DNA from: Neobacillus vireti
GTDB lineage: Bacteria; Bacillota; Bacilli; Bacillales; Cytobacillaceae
Reading direction: 5' to 3'
Length of the DNA: 64,000 nt
NCBI RefSeq assembly: GCF_001026695.1
Contig: NZ_LDNB01000006.1
Coordinates: 62,001 to 126,000, forward strand
Below are positions 41,784 through 49,102 of this stretch, one piece after another; within the stretch, counting starts at the first letter, position 1; each line of letters opens with the position of its first letter. The notes beneath the pieces were generated by a model, which worked only from the letters and a program-made list of their open reading frames with translations, ran no database searches and was not told the origin of the DNA. Made by a program: the position numbers and the translations under genes.

Positions 41784-41833
41784 TTGACAACACCATCCTA
41801 CAAGTGTAGTCTATAAATTGGATTACACTTGTA
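41784..41833 (+). promoter_or_regulatory. Promoter with two BlaI-type operators
   Basis: TTGACA (41784-41789) is followed by two ten-base sites, TACAAGTGTA (41799-41808) and TACACTTGTA (41824-41833), mirror images of each other, each of the TACA-N2-TGTA form bound by BlaI/MecI repressors. The second lies just before the repressor gene, so autorepression is expected. Confidence 0.85.
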
Positions 41834-41848
41834 GGACGGTGGGAAAAG

Positions 41849-42229
41849 ATGAAGAAAGCAGATTGCAAAATATCTGATGCAGAGTGGATCGTAATGAAAG
41901 TGCTATGGGAAGAAGCTCCATTAACTTCTGCGAAGATTGTAGAGGCAGTAGGTTCTAATAAGAATTGGAGTCCGAAAACAATTCATTCATTAATCAGCAG
42001 ACTGGTAAAGAAAGGTGCCTTAGGTGTGAATAAGGAGACGCCTCTTTATGAGTATTATCCTTTGGTAGATAAAAGAGACTGTATATTGGATGAAACAAGG
42101 TCGTTTATTCATAAGGTTTACGATGGTTCTATCCACCTTATGCTCGCCAATTTTATAAAGGAAGAGAAGATTTCTGAGAAGGAAATAGAAGAACTGGAAA
42201 GATTGCTTAATAAAAAAAATAACAAGTAA
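41849..42229 (+). CDS. BlaI/MecI/CopY-family repressor
   Basis: This 126-residue repressor has the N-terminal winged helix (ISDAEWIVMKVLWEEAPLTSA, then SPKTIHSLISRLVKKGAL) and a C-terminal helical dimerisation part with DLLE-type leucines. In BlaI and MecI a cleavage site between the halves is cut after the sensor is activated. GGTGGGA precedes the ATG. Two operators sit in its promoter, and the gene for a BlaR1-type M56 protease follows by 17 bases, so the two form a signal-repressor pair. Confidence 0.92.
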   Translation: MKKADCKISDAEWIVMKVLWEEAPLTSAKIVEAVGSNKNWSPKTIHSLISRLVKKGALGVNKETPLYEYYPLVDKRDCILDETRSFIHKVYDGSIHLMLANFIKEEKISEKEIEELERLLNKKNNK

Positions 42230-42246
42230 AAGGCAGGTAATGGTGC

Positions 42247-43992
42247 ATGGTTTTATCTGCAATATTTAAAGAAGTCTTATTACTTTCGCTTATGGGCAGT
42301 ATTTTAGCATTAGGGATACTTGTCATTAAGGCTATTTTTAGACAAAGACTTAGTGCAAAGTTTCATTACTATATTTGGATTTTGCTTGTACTTAGGTTAA
42401 TACTGCCAATAGACATTCAAAGTCATATAAGCTTTCTGAATTTTATTCCAATAGAACAGAAGGAACTTGATCCTCATTTTATAGCAGAACAATATGTTCC
42501 TAACATAATACCAAACAGTACTATCACAACCGGAAATGAACCGTCGATAGAAGATAATAACGCATTAGCTGATACAGGTATTATAAGTGCTATTTTTACT
42601 TATGATATTGCAGCAATGCTGTGGATAATAGGTGTTTCCTCAATTTTACTGTATATTCTATGTGTAAATATCATGATGATGGTTAAATTGAAAAAGTGTT
42701 CAGTCTGTGAAAAAGAAGACTTAATTGGAATTTTAGAAGTTGGAAAATCAAAGTTAAAAATTAATTCAAAGATAAAAATTATTTATAGTAATTCCTCGAA
42801 ATCACCTGCAGTTTACGGGATGATTCGTCCAAAAATTTTAATTCCGGAGGAGCTTATAGACAAATTAACCCCGGAAGAGTTTAGGTTTGTGTTAAGCCAT
42901 GAATTAAATCATATTAAGAACAAGGATTTAGTGGTAAACACCTTGCTTATGATTGTTAAAGCAATCTATTGGTTCAATCCCTTAATATGGTATTCACTTA
43001 ATCAGGTAAAACAAGACTGTGAAGTGGCTTGTGATGCGTCTGTCATCAACACTTTAAAGACAGAAGAAGTCAAAAAATACGGTCAGACAATAATCAATAT
43101 GCTTAGATTATTCTCAGAAAAAAAGAGTACTACTGGGACATTAGGATATGCAAGTAAAGACAATAAACGGAGAATTATTATGATTACACAATTTAAAAAA
43201 AGTTCGGCAATATGTGCAGTTTTAGCTCTATCTCTTACTATTATGGTAGGCTGTTCAAGCACCATTAAACCTGGCAGTTCAGATGTTAGTCCAAATGGAA
43301 ACAGCGATACAACTAGTTCAACTCCGTCAGTGGAAGAAACATCTCAAGATGAAGCAACACAAAGCAATACAACGCAAGGAAATATAAGCCAAGAATCACA
43401 AAGCAATACAACACAAGGAAATATAAGCCAAGAATCACAAAGCAATACAACACAAGACAAAACAAACAAAGCGTCAGTATCGAAGAACAATACAGCTGCT
43501 ATATCCTCTAATGGCGATACTCAGAGAAAGCTGCTTTCAAGTGTCATGCAATTGGCAAAGCAGGGTAAAATCATAAATTCAGACTTTCCCGTTAAAACTA
43601 CTATTATAGATGATGTAGAGAAAAAGCTAGGAACTCCGGATAAAGTTGATTGGGTACCTAATGCTAAAGGGAATTATGCTGTATTTTCAAAAGACAATGT
43701 GGTATTTGGATTCAACAAAGGCTCACAGATTTTTGAGGCAAGATCCTTTGATAAGAAATTAAATGAATTATCACTTTCTATGGTAAAGGAAGTATTTGGA
43801 ACTCCGGCATATGATGTAAAAAGTAACGGCGAGGAGATTATAGGGTATGTTGCAAATTCGGAATTCAACATTTTGTTAGTATTTCCTGAGCCTTCAAAAA
43901 GCAATCCGGACCCGGTAATGGACCACTACTCCGTGCTTTATCCTAAGGGTACCGTTAATAATATGTCAAACGACCCTGGAAGACAATGGTGA
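42247..43992 (+). CDS. BlaR1-type M56 membrane metalloprotease with DUF4309-like sensor domain
   Basis: This 581-residue protein starts with BlaR1-like helices (about 1-135) and an M56 protease domain with the zinc motif SHELNHIKNKDL (HExxH, about residue 217) and EVACDASV. A hydrophobic segment ending in TIMVGCSS (about 322-338, lipobox-like) follows, then a Ser/Thr/Gln linker with a 13-residue repeat, and a C-terminal domain (about 427-570) that resembles DUF4309 of secreted Bacillus proteins such as YjgB. BlaR1 and MecR1 instead carry a penicillin-binding domain there. The same domain occurs in the next gene's product. It probably senses an envelope signal and inactivates the BlaI-type repressor. 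Confidence 0.82.
   Translation: MVLSAIFKEVLLLSLMGSILALGILVIKAIFRQRLSAKFHYYIWILLVLRLILPIDIQSHISFLNFIPIEQKELDPHFIAEQYVPNIIPNSTITTGNEPSIEDNNALADTGIISAIFTYDIAAMLWIIGVSSILLYILCVNIMMMVKLKKCSVCEKEDLIGILEVGKSKLKINSKIKIIYSNSSKSPAVYGMIRPKILIPEELIDKLTPEEFRFVLSHELNHIKNKDLVVNTLLMIVKAIYWFNPLIWYSLNQVKQDCEVACDASVINTLKTEEVKKYGQTIINMLRLFSEKKSTTGTLGYASKDNKRRIIMITQFKKSSAICAVLALSLTIMVGCSSTIKPGSSDVSPNGNSDTTSSTPSVEETSQDEATQSNTTQGNISQESQSNTTQGNISQESQSNTTQDKTNKASVSKNNTAAISSNGDTQRKLLSSVMQLAKQGKIINSDFPVKTTIIDDVEKKLGTPDKVDWVPNAKGNYAVFSKDNVVFGFNKGSQIFEARSFDKKLNELSLSMVKEVFGTPAYDVKSNGEEIIGYVANSEFNILLVFPEPSKSNPDPVMDHYSVLYPKGTVNNMSNDPGRQW
43360..43455 (+). repeat. 39-bp tandem repeat coding for the linker
   Basis: CAAAGCAATACAAC begins units at 43360, 43399 and 43438, an exact 39-bp period (2.4 copies), each coding for QSNTTQGNISQES. 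It lies in the linker between the membrane part and the C-terminal domain. Confidence 0.85.
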
Positions 43993-44067
43993 TAAAATAT
44001 CAAAAAAAACTAACGAAAAAAGCGTCAGAAAGCTAAAAAACGAAAAGTTAGAAAGGGAAATTGGAGT

Positions 44068-45846
44068 ATGAAAAGACAAAGAAAATCTCGAAATAAACTA
44101 CTTATTTATACGATTCCACTTTTAATTTTAGCCCTAATCATTGGTGTTTATTATTATGCAATCAAAGAAAAAGGGAGCGAACAGACGACGCAAGGTAAAG
44201 AAAATCCAATAATAACTCAACCTTCCGGTAAAAATACAAAGGATTCGAAGAATAATCAGAATTCAAATCTTGAAAAATTAGTAGAGAAAACATTTTCTTT
44301 ATCTAAGGTAGGTAAGGTTCCGAACATTTCCTTTGTTTCCGGCAAAACAGAATGGAAGGAAGTAAATCAAGAGTGGGGGAAATCAGACCATATTTCGGAA
44401 ACTACTAAAGGCAGATATGAGGAATACGAAAGTCATCATGCTACAATCGGCTATGCCGACCAAACTGTAAATGATATACGATCTTATGATTCCGAACTCC
44501 AAAACATTTCTTTAAATGAAATTAAGAAAACTGGTGGAGAACCCGATGCCATTCGATACTATAAAGATTCAACGCTTGACCAAATGATACTTGTCTATCA
44601 TGCAACGGCTTCTACTGATTTGTTATGGGTTTTACCAGTAAAAACAGAACAAGAACCAAATCCTAAAGTTGACCATATCTCACTCTTTACACAGATTGAA
44701 AAGACACCAAATCAACAAGCACAAGGTGAAAAACCGAGTCAACAAGCAAATCAAACCATTTCAAAAATGATTTTTAACATGAGCTTAGATGATAAAATTG
44801 GCCAAATGATTCTTGCTGGGGTTTCCGGGACTTCAATGGATGCAAACGCCAATAAGTTAATAAGCCAATTCCATGTCGGAGGAGTTATTTTTTACAAATA
44901 TAATTTTGAAACCCCTGGGCAAGCGGTTCAACTTGTGAATCAACTGAAAGCTGGAAATAGTTCGAGTCTACCGCTTATACTAGGCGTTGACCAAGAAGGG
45001 GGACGTGTGACAAGATTGCCGGGTGGACTTGTTAACTTTCCTCCAAATAAACAAATTGGACAGGTAAATAATCCCGATTTTTCTTATAAAGTCGGAACAC
45101 GTTTAGGGCAAGAATTAAAGGAATTTGGTTTAAATCTCGATTTTGCCCCTGTTCTCGATATTAACAGCAATCCAAATAACCCAGTAATCGGGGATCGATC
45201 ATTTGGAAACAACGCAGAAATAGTAAGTAAACTGGGGATTCAAACGATGAGAGGGATTCAGTCCCAAAACGTCATCACGACAATTAAGCATTTTCCCGGT
45301 CACGGAGATACATCGGTTGATTCCCATCTGGATCTTCCAATAGTAAATAAAAGCCTTAAGGAACTTAAAGAATTAGAGTTAATTCCTTTTGAACGTGCGA
45401 TTGAACAAGGAGCAGATGTTGTGATGGTCGCCCATATCTTATTGCCTCAATTAGATAAAACAAATCCAGGGACCATGTCAAAAGCTGTCATGACGGATCT
45501 ACTTAGAAAACAACTTGGTTTCACGGGAGTAATCATAACGGACGATATGACAATGGGTGCCATTACAGAACATTTTGATATTGGCAAAGCAGCGGTAGAA
45601 TCAGTTAAGGCAGGAAGCGATATTATTTTAGTAGGGCATGACTATAATAATGTTGTAAAGATTATCGACTCTATAAAAACTGCAGTTCAAAATGGGGAAA
45701 TATCAAAACAAAGATTAGATGAAAGTGTAGAAAGAATTATTCAACTAAAAAGGAACTATAGCATTAACGATACGAAAGTAGGCACTCCTAACATCAATGA
45801 AATAAATAACTCCATCAAAAGTCTTCTGAATAATTATTTACAGTAA
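44068..45846 (+). CDS. nagZ: DUF4309-NagZ: membrane-anchored family 3 beta-N-acetylhexosaminidase
   Basis: This 592-residue protein has an N-terminal signal anchor (LLIYTIPLLILALIIGVYYYA), a DUF4309-like domain (about 68-210) homologous to the C-terminal part of the upstream BlaR1-type protein, a short linker, and a GH3 domain (about 230-560). The GH3 motifs are PLILGVDQEGGRVTRLPGG, KHFPGHGDTSVDSH with the catalytic His-Asp dyad of NagZ enzymes, and the nucleophile Asp in VIITDDMTMGAI. NagZ/YbbD enzymes remove GlcNAc from muropeptides. AGAAAGGGAAA precedes the ATG. With the BlaI and BlaR1-type genes it forms one transcription unit. Confidence 0.88.
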   Translation: MKRQRKSRNKLLIYTIPLLILALIIGVYYYAIKEKGSEQTTQGKENPIITQPSGKNTKDSKNNQNSNLEKLVEKTFSLSKVGKVPNISFVSGKTEWKEVNQEWGKSDHISETTKGRYEEYESHHATIGYADQTVNDIRSYDSELQNISLNEIKKTGGEPDAIRYYKDSTLDQMILVYHATASTDLLWVLPVKTEQEPNPKVDHISLFTQIEKTPNQQAQGEKPSQQANQTISKMIFNMSLDDKIGQMILAGVSGTSMDANANKLISQFHVGGVIFYKYNFETPGQAVQLVNQLKAGNSSSLPLILGVDQEGGRVTRLPGGLVNFPPNKQIGQVNNPDFSYKVGTRLGQELKEFGLNLDFAPVLDINSNPNNPVIGDRSFGNNAEIVSKLGIQTMRGIQSQNVITTIKHFPGHGDTSVDSHLDLPIVNKSLKELKELELIPFERAIEQGADVVMVAHILLPQLDKTNPGTMSKAVMTDLLRKQLGFTGVIITDDMTMGAITEHFDIGKAAVESVKAGSDIILVGHDYNNVVKIIDSIKTAVQNGEISKQRLDESVERIIQLKRNYSINDTKVGTPNINEINNSIKSLLNNYLQ

Positions 45847-46031
45847 TTATTAAATAGATTTGTGAGTTAAAGGATTACTTATTCCGTATTGGGGTGCACT
45901 TCTGGAGAAAGAGATGTTGAAAGAATACTTTAGGAGCCTTGAGACAAAAAAAGATAAATGTGCTTTAGTTGAATAAGCAACATTTCGAAGATATAGTAAG
46001 CCCGTAATCAAATAACGCATATAAACGACCA

Positions 46032-46071
46032 GGCACCTCCGGTGATAGACATATCAATCAAAGGAGGTGCC
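46032..46071 (+). promoter_or_regulatory. Hairpin that covers a Shine-Dalgarno sequence
   Basis: GGCACCTCC (46032-46040) pairs perfectly with GGAGGTGCC (46063-46071). The right arm is the ribosome site (AAAGGAGGTG) of the small ORF that begins 7 bases later, so the fold would hide it. The loop has 22 bases. Confidence 0.6.
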
Positions 46072-46077
46072 ATTCTT

Positions 46078-46188
46078 ATGCCAAATACAAAATTAACAAT
46101 TGTCCCCGTTATATTAGATCCTATTCAAAAGAACTTGCCATCAGTAGGACCCTCAGCAAAAAAATCCAGTTTAATGTCCACTAATTAG
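46078..46188 (+). CDS. Possible 36-residue peptide behind the hairpin
   Basis: A perfect AAAGGAGGTG lies 9 bases before the ATG. The peptide starts MPNTKLTIVPVILDPIQKN and is not a membrane segment. No family is recognised. The hidden ribosome site suggests controlled translation; alternatively the hairpin is only a terminator-like relic. The rest of the 430-base gap (45847-46275) shows no gene. Confidence 0.45.
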   Translation: MPNTKLTIVPVILDPIQKNLPSVGPSAKKSSLMSTN

Positions 46189-46275
46189 GGTATATACAAG
46201 AAATTAATACTTTTATAGCGTTTAATATCTTGCTATATCAAAAAGAATAATCTAAAAAATGAGGTGCTTTGAAAA

Positions 46276-47046
46276 ATGAAGAAATTTAGTTTGCTTAGTG
46301 TGCTTTTAATTCTTACTCTCTTCATCGCAGCATGCGGAGCCAAGGAAACAACAGGAGATAATGCGAGTAGTAAAAAGGTATATAAAGTTGGCGTGGATAC
46401 CACTTACCCTCCATTTGAATATAAAGATGGAAATGAGTATAAGGGTATCGATATTGATTTGATCAATGCCATTGCTGAAAATCAGGACTTTAAAATTGAA
46501 CTTAATGCAATGGATTTTGGTGGAATAATTCCAGCTATGCAAGCCAATCAGCTTGATGTAGCTATTGCTGGAATGAGCATTACAGATGATAGAAAAAAGG
46601 TAGTAGATTTCTCAACTCCGTATTTTGAAGCAGGTTTAACAGTTGTTGTAAAAAAAGATAATTCAAATATTAAATCAGTTGATGACCTTAAAGGAAAAAA
46701 TGTTGCCGTTAAAAAAGGAACAACAGGTGCTAAATTTGCACAAGAAACTGCCTCGAAACTAGGAATTAATGTGGTTCAATTTAACGATAGTCCAGCAATG
46801 TTCCAGGAAGTTTCTAATGGAAATGCAGATGCACTTATTGAAGATTATCCTGTTATATCCTATGCGATTGCCCAAAAGGACCCTGGTTTGAAAATTGTGG
46901 GTGATCGATTAAATGGCGACCAATATGGAATTGCTGTTTTGAAAGGACAAAACAAGGATTTATTAGGAAAAATTAATAAAGGTCTTGCTGAACTCAAAAA
47001 AGATGGAACATATGATAAAATCGTAAACTCTTATCTTGGTGAATAG
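46276..47046 (+). CDS. Polar amino-acid ABC transporter, substrate-binding lipoprotein
   Basis: This 256-residue extracellular binding protein carries a lipoprotein signal with the lipobox FIAACG (cysteine near residue 20). The SBP_bac_3 domain follows with VGVDTTYPPFEYKDG, FDLINA-like GIDIDLINAIAE and the ligand-binding AGMSITDDRKKVVDFSTPY. Family members bind glutamine, arginine, histidine or cystine. GAGGTGC precedes the ATG. The permease and ATPase genes follow directly, giving a complete importer. Confidence 0.9.
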   Translation: MKKFSLLSVLLILTLFIAACGAKETTGDNASSKKVYKVGVDTTYPPFEYKDGNEYKGIDIDLINAIAENQDFKIELNAMDFGGIIPAMQANQLDVAIAGMSITDDRKKVVDFSTPYFEAGLTVVVKKDNSNIKSVDDLKGKNVAVKKGTTGAKFAQETASKLGINVVQFNDSPAMFQEVSNGNADALIEDYPVISYAIAQKDPGLKIVGDRLNGDQYGIAVLKGQNKDLLGKINKGLAELKKDGTYDKIVNSYLGE

Positions 47047-47103
47047 ATAATGATTATAGAGCGCGCATAAAGCGTGCTTTCTATTCGAAAGGGGATGAAA
47101 AAA

Positions 47104-47748
47104 GTGGATACTATTATTGCAGCCTTACCAATATTATTAAAAGGACTTCAAGTCACACTTTACATATTTGTTATTGCCATTATTCTAGGTTTTGTAATTG
47201 GTTTACTGGTGGCCATGTTACGGCTTGCGCCTATTAAAATCTTGAATTGGATAGCGAAAATGTATGTTGATGCAATTCGCGGAACTCCATTTATAGTACA
47301 GTTGTTTTTTATTTATTTTGGGATAAACTCACTTCATATAGTTTCCTTGAACAATACAACAGCGGGTATTATCACTGTTGCCATCAATGCAGGAGCCTAT
47401 TTTGCCGAAATTATCAGAGCAGGCATTCAATCAATTGATAAGGGACAAACAGAAGCAGCTAGGTCGATTGGTTTTACAGGAGCTCAAACCATGCGGTATG
47501 TGGTCCTGCCTCAGGCTTTTAGAAGAATGCTCCCTACGATTACGAACCAATCCATTATTAGTTTAAAAGACACTTCTCTTTTATCCGTTATTGGAATTGC
47601 GGATTTAACACAGCAGGGCCAAATTCAGGCTTCAGCAACCTTTGAAGCATTTAAGGTTTGGCTGGCTGTAGGTATTATTTACTTTATCATCATTTATTTA
47701 TTAACCCTACTTGCTAATTTCGTAGAAAAGAGGATTGAGCTGCGATGA
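47104..47748 (+). CDS. Polar amino-acid ABC transporter, permease
   Basis: This is a 214-residue HisM/GlnP-type permease with five or so helices. The family signature [23 protein letters not shown] and the EAA-like loop are present, along with [15 protein letters not shown]. The start is GTG 47104, 9 bases after AAAGGGG; longer starts in the frame have no ribosome site. Its stop overlaps the ATPase start by 4 bases, so translation is coupled. Confidence 0.92.
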   Translation: MDTIIAALPILLKGLQVTLYIFVIAIILGFVIGLLVAMLRLAPIKILNWIAKMYVDAIRGTPFIVQLFFIYFGINSLHIVSLNNTTAGIITVAINAGAYFAEIIRAGIQSIDKGQTEAARSIGFTGAQTMRYVVLPQAFRRMLPTITNQSIISLKDTSLLSVIGIADLTQQGQIQASATFEAFKVWLAVGIIYFIIIYLLTLLANFVEKRIELR

Positions 47749-48473
47749 GCATTATATCTGTTAAAAATTTAAGAAAATCATTTGGAAACATAGAGGTATT
47801 AAAGGAAATTAATGCGGAGGTGCAAGAAAAAGAGGTTATATGTGTAATAGGCCCCTCTGGGTCAGGAAAGAGTACATTCCTTCGGTGCTTAAACCGACTG
47901 GAAGAAATCTCTGGCGGTGAGGTAGTGATTAACGGACATAATATAACAGACCCCAAAATCAATATAAATAAAGTTAGACAAGAGGTAGGAATGGTATTTC
48001 AACAATTCAATCTGTTCCCACATAAAACTGTCTTAGAAAATATCACTTTAGGTCCTATTAAAATTTTTACTATTGATAAAGCGGAGGCTGAAAAAACTGC
48101 CCTTGAGTTACTTGTTAAGGTTGGACTTAAAGAAAAAGCAAACAGCTACCCGGGAGAACTATCTGGGGGACAAAAACAGCGAGTTGCGATAGCAAGGGCA
48201 CTGGCAATGAATCCAAAAATCATGCTCTTTGACGAACCGACCTCCGCACTTGATCCGGAAATGGTCGGAGATGTTTTAGAGGTTATGAAACAGCTTGCTA
48301 AAGAAGGGATGACTATGGTTGTTGTTACACATGAAATGGGATTCGCCCGGGAAGTTGGAGATCGTGTTATTTTCTTGGATGGAGGATATATTGTAGAAGA
48401 AAATGAACCGAATCAGTTATTCGGTAACCCACAGAATGAGAGAACTAAGGCTTTCTTAAGTAAGGTGCTATAA
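47745..48473 (+). CDS. Polar amino-acid ABC transporter, ATP-binding protein
   Basis: This 242-residue ATPase of the GlnQ/HisP type has Walker [11 protein letters not shown]-loop [16 protein letters not shown], signature [15 protein letters not shown], Walker [17 protein letters not shown] and the switch histidine in [10 protein letters not shown]. It starts inside the permease stop (ATGAGC overlapping TGA). It completes the importer; the terminator lies 300 bases downstream, after a repeat array. Confidence 0.95.
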   Translation: MSIISVKNLRKSFGNIEVLKEINAEVQEKEVICVIGPSGSGKSTFLRCLNRLEEISGGEVVINGHNITDPKININKVRQEVGMVFQQFNLFPHKTVLENITLGPIKIFTIDKAEAEKTALELLVKVGLKEKANSYPGELSGGQKQRVAIARALAMNPKIMLFDEPTSALDPEMVGDVLEVMKQLAKEGMTMVVVTHEMGFAREVGDRVIFLDGGYIVEENEPNQLFGNPQNERTKAFLSKVL

Positions 48474-48523
48474 AAAAAGACTCTGTTACTATTCATGGTT
48501 GATTTTCGTGTAGGTATGAGCAT

Positions 48524-48716
48524 TCATAAGCGGAGAATTTCCGGCTAATGTCTATAGAGGAAGCTTAAGAGGCAGATATAAGCGGAGAACTTCCGATTAA
48601 CTGCTCTAAATTAGGCGAAATCCCGCGATTTGGATCAGATAAACGGAAAAACTCCCTTTATTATTAAGGAAATATGGGCATTTCCCAATTTAAACGGAAT
48701 TTTTCCGTTTATTTTT
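48524..48716. repeat. Degenerate TAAGCGGAGAA/TTTCCG repeat array
   Basis: ATAAGCGGAGAATTTCCG-like words begin at about 48526, 48578, 48639 and 48690, the last two as AAACGGAAAAACTCC and AAACGGAATTTTTCCG. Each unit holds a small dyad (CGGA...TCCG). The spacing (about 52, 61 and 51 bp) is looser than in the 20-21 bp arrays. Confidence 0.6.
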
Positions 48717-48773
48717 CAAACAAAGTGAAATCAACATTCAGTTATAAAAAATATAATAGGGTAATATTAACGG

Positions 48774-48817
48774 AGAACCTCAAATAGAAAATTTTTTGAG
48801 GTTCTCTCTTTTTTTAA
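48774..48817 (+). terminator. Intrinsic terminator after the amino-acid importer
   Basis: AGAACCTCAAA pairs with TTTGAGGTTCT, followed by CTC and eight T residues. From here to 49102 no gene or clear repeat was seen. Confidence 0.85.
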
Positions 48818-49102
48818 AAATAAAGTTTATGAAAACAGGCGGTTAAGATTTCCACCCGCTGAAGTAAATTCATCTCACCAGCACCCAAGTGTTTCCACAT
48901 ACACTCTGGACATGTGTCATGATTGTCTGACCCTTTTTTACGTTGTCAATTATAATCCATACATGTTAAGACTATAGTAATGGTGAAGCGAAAATGGGTA
49001 AACTATGAAATGAAGGTTTTTATTATCAAGTAATGGGTTTAGTTCTGACGGTATCGTTGAACGATTCAGTGAAATGTATTAATGCATAGAAAGGATAGTA
49101 AA

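Noticed and set aside
41728..41868. N-terminal extension of the minus-strand ORF through the BlaI promoter
   Set aside because: It runs through both operators and lacks a ribosome site, so the open frame is probably incidental or a fragment.
45847..46275. Riboswitch for the amino-acid importer
   Set aside because: The only structure is the ribosome-site hairpin of the small ORF; no known riboswitch or T-box motif was recognised before 46276.
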